The translations under genes and the position numbers were made by a program. From Lolium rigidum (lineage: Eukaryota; Streptophyta; Magnoliopsida; Poales; Poaceae), in contig NC_061510.1 in NCBI RefSeq assembly GCF_022539505.1, positions 400,440,249 through 400,504,248 on the forward strand: a DNA stretch of 64,000 nucleotides, in the 5' to 3' direction. The notes beneath the pieces are model-generated. The model did no database searches, had not been told where the DNA came from, and saw only the letters and a program-made list of their open reading frames with translations. Shown one piece after another: positions 44,601 through 52,440 of the stretch; position 1 is the stretch's first letter, and the number at the start of each line of letters is the position of its first letter.

Positions 44601-47600
44601 GGCACTCTCCCACGCATGGCAGATGAGATGGGAAACCCGGCATCCGCCCTTTCCATGGCGAAGGATCGTCGGGCCGTCGCCGTTTTCTCGCCGGAGCAAG
44701 TCGCCGACGTGGAAGAATTTCCAGACTCCTGCGAGCACGAACCTTGGTACGTGCCGGACACGTACGCTGAAGATACGGAGGTTCCGGATTCTATCGAGGA
44801 GGAAGGGAATGATATTCTTGCCGGAGAGAGCCTACCTCTTGAAGCACGTGAAGATACCGAGTGGGAGATTGAAGCTGCCATGATTGCAAACGAGAAACAA
44901 GAAGGCCAGTTTTTTGAAGATCATTGCCAGGCAGATGATGCCCAATGCGTTGCCGAACAAGATGAAGGCGATGATATTGAACTCAATTTTGGTGTCAGGC
45001 TAGACTCAGGCGAGTTGCAGGTGGTCAAGGACACGCTGAAAATTTTGCTGCCAACGTACCGTCCTTAAACAATCATCTAGGAGTACTGCACTACTCCAGA
45101 AGTTCATAACATGTGTTCATAACTTTCTGGGGTACTTTCTGGAGTAGTGCAGTACTCCTAGATGATTGTTTAAGGACGGTACGTTGGCAGCAAAATTTTC
45201 AGCGTGTCCTTGACCACCTGCAACTCGCCTGAGTCTAGCCTGACACCAAAATTGAGTTCAATATCATCGCCTTCATCTTGTTCGGCAACGCATTGGGCAT
45301 CATCTGCCTGTTGTTTCTCGTTTGCAATCATGGCAGCTTCAATCTCCCGCTCGATATCTTCAAGTGCTTCAAGAGGTTGGCTCTCTCCGGCAAGAATATC
45401 ATTCCCTTCCTCCTCGATAGAATCCGGAACCTCCGTATCTTCAGCGTACGTGTCCGGCACGTACCAAGGTTCGTACTCGCAGGAGTCTGGAAATTCTTCC
45501 ACGTCGGCGACTTGCTCCGGCGAGAAAACGGCGACGGCCCAACGATTTGTATCTTCAGCGTACGTGTCCGGCACGTACCAAGGTTCGTGCTCGCAAGAGT
45601 GTGGAAATTCTTCCACGTCGGCGACTTGCTCCGGCGAGAAAACGGCGACGGCCCAACGATCCTTCGCCATGGAAAGGGCGGATGCCGGGTTTCCCATCTC
45701 ATCTGCCATGCGTGGGAGAGAGAACCTGCGTGGGCGAGAGAGAAGACGTGATAGAGAGGACGCGGGTGAGAGAGAGAAGCAGCCTGGGACAGAGAGAACC
45801 TGCGCGGGAGAGAAGAGATGCTGCTGCGCGAGGCGACGTGAGAGAGAGAGATGCTGCTGCGCGAGACGTGAGAGAGAGAGAAGCAGCCTGGGAGAGATGA
45901 GATCGATCAAGTATCTGTTTCCAGATTTTCAGGATGTACGTTCATTGTTTCCTTATTTCTAGCACTTGAGTAAATCGGTGGAAGGGGGGTTTTGCAAAAT
46001 AAACACAGCTTTGCGCTTACAATCTGAAACAAATGCGAAAAAACAATAGGCACTATATATAGGAACGGAGGGAGTAAATTGTAACATACTTGACATTGGA
46101 AGATGCATATTTGAAAGTATATACTTCTTTTTACCAATTCTGCAAGTGCACCAGATGCATATTATATTTACTAATGTTTTAGGTGATGTTTTACCCATAA
46201 ATTTGGCTTAGGGAGTGGCATATCCTTAACTGGTAGTCCTGCTAAGTATGATTCTCATCAACCTTTGTTGCTTTTATATAGGTTGTGTATCGTGAAGCAA
46301 TATTCTATGGCACGGCTGACAACAGGGAAAAGGCTACTTTGATCTGTGGACTCTTACCATATATGCAACGTTACATCTATAAGATGCATAATGATGCTTA
46401 TATGAATTTTCAGCAAAATGAGATCATGAATCTTAGCAAACTTCAGATTATTGTTGTTGAAAAGTTATTCCACAAGTATATGCTCAAAGGCCATGTGAGT
46501 TCTTCTAAGAGAAGATTCAAATGCCATTGTCTTTTGCAGGTTAGTACTAATCTTTCTGTTCCACCACAATGGTAACTAGTGCAAGTGATTACGATAGTAA
46601 GTAGTAACTAGTGCAAGTGATGACCTCCTTGCTACCAGTTTCTTGTTATTGCCTGCATATTTATAAGGTTATTATGATGGATAATTGCTTGCTTAGTTAT
46701 TTTAATTCTGCATTCTCAGGTCCTCCCATATGGCACCACCGAATTTCAATAAATTGTATCAGTAACTGGCAATCACCAACAATTGGTTGTTAATACTTGT
46801 TAGATACTTAAATCAAGTCTGTTTGAATGCTTGATGAGCTCAATTATGTATGACCTTCTTACCTTTTGTTGACTGTACGTAAATTAAGTCCTTTAGAAGT
46901 TTATGCGAACAAGGCATTGCTTGAATGCTTGATGAGCTCAATTATTAAGGCTTTGCTTTTTTATATGATCTGCCATGAGCTTTAAAGTTCATGTGATTTG
47001 ATGAGTTACCTATCTTCAGGGAAATATTCTGTATGCTACGAAAGAAGCTGATTCACATTCATTGTTTCTGGAAATTTCAAGACTTTTCTTTGATGGATCC
47101 CCTGATCTGCACTTTGCGAATTTTCTGCACATGGTCAAAACCATGGCAGAATCTGGCACCCCAGCTGAAAAAGTTGAGTCGTTTATCAGTAATAATCAGA
47201 ATATGCCTGTGTTGCCTGAACAGGAAGCAGTTTGGTCCTTCTCTTCCTCGTTTGTAGCTGACCAGTGTGTTGATTCCAAACCAGTCGAATCATCTTCTGC
47301 CTGTGATATAAATACTCCCAAGCATCAGAGGTCAGATGGAGCTGTTTCAAGTTGGCCATCTAATATTGGGAGAACAACGCCTGATTTTAGAACATCTCAC
47401 AGAAGTAAGCACGAACTCCTGCACGAGATAAAGGTGAATGATGTTGAGTGCTCAAACACAAAAGATAATTGGTTTCCTGTTCACCTCGAAGAGGATTGGC
47501 TTATAGAAGAGGATATAATGGTAGGAAGTCCGGTACACACAGAAAGTACAGTGGCAACCTTGGATGAGCCTCAGATGGTGATTTCCATTAACTCGGACAA

Positions 47601-48114
47601 TGCACCTTCTTATATAGACTTGGGGACTGGTTCACCCAGTGAAATTATCGATACTGACGTAATAGACTTCAATGATAAAACGTCCAATGCTTCAAAAGGT
47701 AGGGGTAGGCTCCATAGGGGCGGTCCAGACGCAGCAGAATTACTAAGAACCGGCAGGGTTGGTGAAGCTCTGGCTTACAAACATTTTGTTGATCGGCTAG
47801 GGTCCAAAAATGTCAACTGGGTGAATGGAGAAACCGAATCCGGACTTCCTTATGATCTTGTCATCACCCGTGGAGATAATTTGATACAGTATGTGGAGGT
47901 GAAGGCGACTACATCTTCAAACAAAGATTGGTTCTACATCACGGCAAGGGAATGGCAGTTTGCGTTGGAGAAGGGGGATGATTTTACCATTGCCCGTGTC
48001 CTGATGTCTGGTGAGAAGAAAGCAAGCATTAAACTGTTGAAAAACCCGCACAAGCTTTGTAAGAAGAAAAAGTTGTATCTCGCTCTCTTGATGCCGCTGG
48101 GACAGGGAAGCTAA
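32632..48114 (+). CDS. NOV: NO VEIN-like protein, copy 1 (GHKL ATPase plus DUF3883/NOV_C)
   Basis: Thirteen exons, all GT-AG: 32632-33213, 34701-35035, 35207-35519, 35832-35936, 36595-36781, 36972-38773, 38877-39089, 39268-41532, 41639-41751, 42535-42919, 43015-43323, 46282-46494, 47020-48114. They join to 2638 aa plus stop without a break. The N terminus is Pro/Ala/Gln-rich. A GHKL (sacsin/Hsp90-like) ATP-binding site lies in exons 7-8, with QNADDN near residue 1110, then DIGNSTKKG and GYIGNKGIGFKSVFR. The C-terminal NOV_C/DUF3883 domain (about 2518-2635) shows YDLV and YVEVKAT, a D...ExK nuclease-like pattern. Arabidopsis NOV (about 2.7 kaa) is a plant-specific nuclear protein needed for vein development and stem-cell identity. 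Oddities: 119 codons of exon 3 are missing relative to copy 2, and intron 11 (2958 bp) contains a large palindromic transposon. Confidence 0.92.
35670..35685. repeat. Poly-C run in NOV copy 1 intron 3
   Basis: An uninterrupted run of about 15 C. The copy 2 counterpart near 58641-58656 is interrupted (CCCCCCACCCCCC). Likely slippage-prone; no function implied. Confidence 0.8.
41852..42410. mobile_element. hAT-like non-autonomous element in NOV copy 1 intron 9
   Basis: The left end CAGTGTTTAAAATAGCG and the right end CGCTATTGTTTTCCCCATG are imperfect inverted repeats. They are flanked by TTAACAAC (41844-41851) and TTAAGAAC (42411-42418), an 8-bp duplication with one mismatch. The interior is rich in AATAGCG/GCTATAT words and non-coding. 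The 8-bp duplication suggests hAT; the subfamily is unknown. Confidence 0.6.
43854..43921. mobile_element. Stowaway MITE in NOV copy 1 intron 11
   Basis: A 68-bp element with inverted ends CCTCCGTTCCAA and TTGGAACAGAGG and TA on both sides (43852-43853 and 43922-43923). It is strongly hairpin-like, with no coding potential. Confidence 0.7.
44616..45068 (+). CDS. Unidentified acidic ORF, left arm of the palindrome
   Basis: 150 aa, starting MADEMGNPASALSMAKDRRA and ending TLKILLPTYRP. It is acidic, with many Glu/Asp (VPDSIEEEGNDILAGE, ADDAQCVAEQDEGDDIELNF). No membrane segment, signal or catalytic motif is recognised, and I do not know the family. It may be a host gene fragment captured by the transposon. 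The ATG is preceded by a CT-rich leader with repeated CACGCATGGC, and an upstream in-frame start is also possible. It has the same sense as NOV, so it lies in the NOV intron strand. Expression is unknown. Confidence 0.5.
   Translation: MADEMGNPASALSMAKDRRAVAVFSPEQVADVEEFPDSCEHEPWYVPDTYAEDTEVPDSIEEEGNDILAGESLPLEAREDTEWEIEAAMIANEKQEGQFFEDHCQADDAQCVAEQDEGDDIELNFGVRLDSGELQVVKDTLKILLPTYRP
45170..45709 (-). CDS. Unidentified acidic ORF, right arm (with internal 38-aa duplication)
   Basis: 179 aa, the inverted copy of the ORF at 44616-45068. Residues corresponding to VAVFSPEQVADVEEFP ... YVPDTYAEDT occur twice because of a 114-bp tandem duplication (45435-45548 and 45549-45662). Nine residues present in the left arm after NEKQ are absent. 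Both changes keep the frame (179 = 150 + 38 - 9). The stop and last ten residues are identical to the left arm. A few amino-acid differences (H/Y, L/Q, R/L, T/I, W/R) show the arms have begun to diverge. Function unknown. Confidence 0.5.
   Translation of the reverse strand: MADEMGNPASALSMAKDRWAVAVFSPEQVADVEEFPHSCEHEPWYVPDTYAEDTNRWAVAVFSPEQVADVEEFPDSCEYEPWYVPDTYAEDTEVPDSIEEEGNDILAGESQPLEALEDIEREIEAAMIANEKQQADDAQCVAEQDEGDDIELNFGVRLDSGELQVVKDTLKILLPTYRP
46823..46945. repeat. 25-bp direct repeat in NOV copy 1 intron 12
   Basis: TTGAATGCTTGATGAGCTCA followed by ATTAT occurs at 46823-46847 and 46921-46945, identical and 98 bp apart. Non-coding local duplication. Confidence 0.65.
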
Positions 48115-48321
48115 CCCTGACGACTATCTGCAGATTGAAGTGATTGTATGAACTTGTCACTGGTAATCAGTGAGATCTCCATCTTTGCTGTAAGTCTTCT
48201 GTCCCTGAGACACAGATGCGGAATACGACACACAGAAATGCATTTGCTGATCCAACCTATGGGTCTATGACACCCCTCCTGTTTGGGAAATGAGACGAGA
48301 CACTTTACTATAACGAGATAA

Positions 48322-50345
48322 TGATGTGTAATCAGAGTTTCCCACTACACGTGCTAGCTTTGCACTGCAGAAACACCCAATCTGGCAAGTTCCTCCCCTA
48401 CCAGACGAGCCAGTCGAGATTTTCATCGGCATCCTGTCAGCAGAGAACCATTTCGCTGAATGTATGGCTGTGTGGAAGACATGGATGTCCGCTGCCCACA
48501 AGTCCTCGAACATTGTGGACCAATTTTTTGTTGCGCTGGTAAATTTTGTAGACCCATCCTGCGGCCATACTGACAAATCTTAGCGGTGCACTTCTATCTA
48601 TGGTCTTGAGCTGATGGATTTTGTTCTCTGCAGCATGGCAGATGAAGTGAACATGGAGTAGAAAAAGGAGACATATTTTTTGGGGCATTGACTACATGCC
48701 AATGCTATAAGACCTGGGTTTGCCTAAGCCGACAGGTTAAAGAGACTAAATCATGGTGACTTCTGTGGGACATATCATATTCTCACTGCGAATCTGTTTC
48801 ATACTAATGTCTCCATGTTGCTGGCTTTGGTTCAGTATAATAAGTTTTTTTGCATGTGCTCAGGAAGTTGTTGCCTTGAATCTTTTGAATACATCATTAT
48901 CAGTGCATACAACATGTGAAGCTGTTTTGATACTTTGTTTCATAGTTGAACTAAGGAACTATTTTATTACATATTGATGTTATTGTTTTACTGAGATGAG
49001 ATATACATGCATTACCACCTTTTGTTTGGTCTAGATCCCCTCTGAATGCAAATATAGTACTCCCTCCGACATGTTCTGTTGTTCATATGTCAAGCACTAA
49101 AGAGTAAGAAGTGACTTCTTACTTAACTTATTTAGTAATTCTATTGCCTCAGCTAACTTCCTTGATGAAAGAGTCAACTCAATCTCGTCTTATCCTACTT
49201 TCATTCCTATCCATATTCAAAATGGAATACTTGAACCACTGAACCATTCATATTAATTGACTCAACTTTTGTCTAGATATTGATGTATCTAGTCAACAAA
49301 CGCGTCTAGATACATCCATATCTAGGCAAAGTTGAGTCAATTAATTTGGATCGGAGGGAGTAGTACAATATGATTATGATGTAATGTTCTTGACCATTTC
49401 TCTTATAATATACTGAGAATGGAATGATTTATTAGTAGCACTGTAGTTGCTGTACGCCAGAGGTTCTGTAATAGATGCAGTTCTTTGTTCTAGTAGGTAT
49501 TGTACTTGGACAGTTGCTTTTTAGAACTAGAATAAATCTGTTGGATAATCGACAGTTTACTCTGTGTTGCTGCCTAGGACCTCCTAGCATATTTTTTACA
49601 CCATATATTTCTGTACACAACTAGTCTGAATTTGAACAGTTTAGGGCCTACCAAAGTAATATCGAATTATGTAGACGTGTTACTAGGTGGAAGTCTACTT
49701 ATCTCGGCTTTGCATGGTTATGCTACCAAATTTTTTTTTTTGTCTATCTATTGTAATTTGCAGGAGTGGCCAGAAGAGGTTTATCCAACATATTCAAATG
49801 TCCTGGATATGTTATACCTTCTGACATCGTAGATTCCATTGTATCAGAATTTACCAACCATAAATTAAGGATAAGATCAGATGATTGCTTCTGGCTTGCA
49901 TGTTATGGAAATTCTTGAGTCAACTATTTGCATAAAATAATTTACTCCTGAAAATGTCAATAGAAAACACATTGTTGTGTTGTTTTAAAATAGGTTGGAA
50001 CCTTAAGATCATCTTTGAGCTCGTATAGCACTCCTGAAAATGTCGATAGAAAACCCATTGTTGAACTTGGTTCAGAAAAACGATAACCTGAACATAAATT
50101 CTGGCAGGGGTCTAATTCACATTCGTTTGTGCGCAGCCTCTCAAAATGAAAGACGTGAGCATGGGAATGTGGGTGGAGCGTTTCTACAAATCCAACCTGT
50201 CGTATACGTCCACCGTGTCAAGTTCTGACAGTTTGGATGCATAGACGACTACTACACCCCGCATTACCAATCACCAAGGCAGATGCTATGTTTGTGGGAC
50301 AAGCTGCAGGCTGGGAAACCGCGGTATTGCAATATGAGATGACAA
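48322..50345 (+). pseudogene. Truncated galactosyltransferase pseudogene (second copy)
   Basis: Homologous to exon 3 from its 5' third (48322-48538, [24 protein letters not shown], 12 nt deleted), part of exon 4 (48634-48690, with a TAG), exon 6 (49763-49870, with an in-frame TAG) and exon 7 (50138-50345, frameshifted). Exons 1, 2 and 5 are absent, so the membrane anchor, galectin-like domain and the DDD motif are missing. It arose as the truncated left edge of the tandem duplication, with no promoter of its own. The intron between exons 4 and 6 is shortened and carries a Stowaway element. Confidence 0.88.
49060..49360. mobile_element. Stowaway MITE in the galactosyltransferase pseudogene
   Basis: 301 bp with CTCCCTCCGACATGTTCTG at the left and GGATCGGAGGGAG at the right, TA on both sides (49058-49059 and 49361-49362). 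The right half has the ATTAATTGACTCAACTT ... AAGTTGAGTCAATTAAT inner hairpin common in grass Stowaways. The left end differs beyond the first 9 bp, so it may be a hybrid of two elements. Confidence 0.75.
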
Positions 50346-50441
50346 TAGCGGAACTGGTGACATTTGATCCTTCTTTTGCTGAAAAGTAAGCTGATGATCC
50401 TGAACTCGAGATTGAAGGAATACTTTTTTTTTGAAATGTAA

Positions 50442-50755
50442 GGGCATGTGCAATGGTAGGGAAGACATACCTTCTCTTAGTAGTCCACGTCATCTAGAGA
50501 AGACGCTAAATATTAGAGGTACAATGCATTATCCCTTATTATCATCCCTTACAATAAATGAGAATTAATTATTTTTAGTAGAAAATTATGTGGCTAAGGA
50601 AAGATAAATGGTACAATGGGAAAATAGTCTTCTCTTATTTCATAAGAAATCATCCTTTAGCTAAGGAAAGACAACCTTCTCTTTCTTCTTTCTCTCTCCT
50701 CAATCTTACGTGGTAGACGTAAGAGAAGGCTGACATCAGCCCATTGTACATGCCC
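50442..50755. mobile_element. Tourist-like MITE (314 bp)
   Basis: Inverted ends GGGCATGTGCAATGG and CCATTGTACATGCCC are flanked by TAA at 50439-50441 and 50756-50758, the 3-bp duplication of PIF/Harbinger-type Tourist elements. It lies in the 3' flank of the pseudogene and is absent from the matching place after the functional gene. Non-coding, with AT-rich centre. Confidence 0.88.
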
Positions 50756-50929
50756 TAAGGAATATTTTTGATGGTGAATTAAGCAGCCAGAGAATTAACA
50801 GAAATAGGCTATAACGCATTGCATTTCATTAGGGACGACTGGGCCAAGTTTCAGCTGAAAAAAGCTGAGGGAATGATCAGGCGGCTTGTAGGGCCTCTTT
50901 TGGATCAGCCTAGCCCCCTTCTTTCCCCC

Positions 50930-52215
50930 CATAGATCACGGAGAAGGCTGCTGTGTGAGGGCGATTCAGCAGGCATCTCCTCGCCACAGGGGCGGAGACA
51001 GGGGTGGGAGGGGGCGAGCAGGGGTCAGACGTCCCCCCCCCCCCCAATGGATCGCCCCCCTAACGATTCGGTCGACGTATTAGCAGTAGTCGCTCCCTAA
51101 TCAACGCTGATAATCATCGCATTAGCACTACAGGCCCATCCAAAGTAGCTATTCAGGCGCATCTGTAGCCCTGTAGACATCGAAGCCCACTAATCGGCCC
51201 AGTTTAGGCTTGGAGCTCAATTATTTTCCCGATACCTGCACTCTGTTTGCCCCGAGAGGCAAGTGCGTATCTTATTCATCTCCCCTAAAATAAATCTAAT
51301 CGTCTCCTTTTCCTAAATCCCTAAAGCAATAGTAAATCTGATTCTTCTCCCATCGATCTACCATGGAGCCTGCCGCCTCGTGTACACCAAACGCCAGCTT
51401 CTAGCAGAACAGGACAGCGATCTAGTAATGGTGTTCTCCTTGCCGACTGCTGCGCTAACCGTCGTCGACCTCCTCAATCAAGGACTTAAATCTGGAGGTA
51501 CGCTGATATCATTATGCCGTATACTGTAGATGTTCACGTGTGTGCACAACTATCAAATCTGGTAGAAATGCTAGCCTAGCCAATCAGCAACGATTTGCCG
51601 TTCTGGTAGAACTGCTACAAGAAAATCCAACAATTTTGTCTACAACATGTATATACTCCGTACAAATTATAATTTGATACTCCTATTAAATAAACTGTCA
51701 AAGAATGAGGCGCTTTCCTCGCAAAAAAAGAAAGAATGAGGCGTTAAGGCTCTAAATTTGAGATTTCTCTGCTATTGACTTGGCAAGGTTAATGTTGAAA
51801 GATATTTGAAAGGAAAACACTTCATTTACTTGCTCGTCTACCAAATGTTTTTTTTGGCTCCGCCGATGCCTCGCCCCCCTATACCTAAATCCTGGCTCCG
51901 CCCCTGCCTCGCCAGACGGTGGCCATGCCGATGATCGAAGGCCCGTGAAGTTGCTCAGCACTGCTCGTAAAGATGTTTAATCTAGATGTTGTTCGGTTTG
52001 TGTTTTTGTCATGTTGGCTTTGAACTTCTTTATGTTAGGTTGAGTGTCTGTAGGTTTGTGCCCTATAGTAGGTTCTCGATATCGAGTTCTGGGTTTCCTA
52101 CGGATGCAAGGATGACATCTTTTCTAATCCCCTTCTTGTGCGTGGTCCTGTTAAGAACACTGTTGTGAACTTTGTATTTGTGTTATTGCAAAGTAATGGA
52201 AAGTGGGTAGCCTGT
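50930..52215. mobile_element. Insertion in the duplicated 3' flank, host of a hAT element
   Basis: Homology to the 3' flank of the functional galactosyltransferase stops at about 50930 and resumes at about 52220. The ~370 bp of non-hAT sequence in between (50930-50986 and 51907-52215) joins into one stretch that ends TTTGTATTTGTGTTATTGCA, similar to LINE 3' ends, but without a proven poly-A or target duplication. Class uncertain. Confidence 0.45.
50987..51906. mobile_element. Non-autonomous hAT element (920 bp)
   Basis: Ends CAGGGGCGGAG and CTCCGCCCCTG (11-bp perfect inverted repeats) are flanked by an identical 8-bp duplication CCTCGCCA at 50979-50986 and 51907-51914. The ends are related to the small hAT at 7318-7503 (CAGTGGCGGAG). 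The interior has a poly-C run, a short ATG-led exon-like stretch near 51363-51500 ending before GTACGC, and no transposase domain that I can see. Confidence 0.9.
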
Positions 52216-52440
52216 TTTGAAGAAAAAAATAGAGAAGAAAGTTTTGTGGACACTAATAGAACTTCTCAAGGACTTCCGTTGTCAATATGAAGGGCAGAAA
52301 AGATTAGATAAGTTCGTGGGAATTTTGGTACGTCTGACAGCCCATCATGCAGAGAAGAGCAATCTTGTCTGTTCGCAACAGTATTGTCAAGCACCCTCTA
52401 GTTTTAATGTGGTCATGAATTAATACGTGACCGTGAATTA

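Larger units (their letters stand above)
44236..46074. mobile_element. 1839-bp palindromic element with Stowaway-type ends in NOV intron 11
   Basis: The element starts CTCCCTCCGTTCCTATATAT and ends with its reverse complement, ATATATAGGAACGGAGGGAG. It is flanked by TA at 44234-44235 and 46075-46076, as for Tc1/Mariner-Stowaway. The left arm (44236 to about 45103) and right arm (about 45138 to 46074) are near-identical inverted copies separated by about 35 bp (GTTCATAACATGTGTTCATA...). Each arm contains a CT-rich leader (CTCTCTCT/CACGCA words) and one ORF. Arm differences: a 114-bp tandem duplication only in the right arm (45435-45662), a 27-bp segment only in the left arm, and leader differences. 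There is no transposase. Transcription of NOV through intron 11 would give a hairpin of roughly 0.9 kb. Confidence 0.85.

Noticed and set aside
44257..44883. 208-aa ORF in another frame of the palindrome's left arm
   Set aside because: Ser/Leu-rich translation of the CT-rich leader running out of frame through the acidic ORF. The frame shared with the right arm and ending at the same stop is the better candidate.
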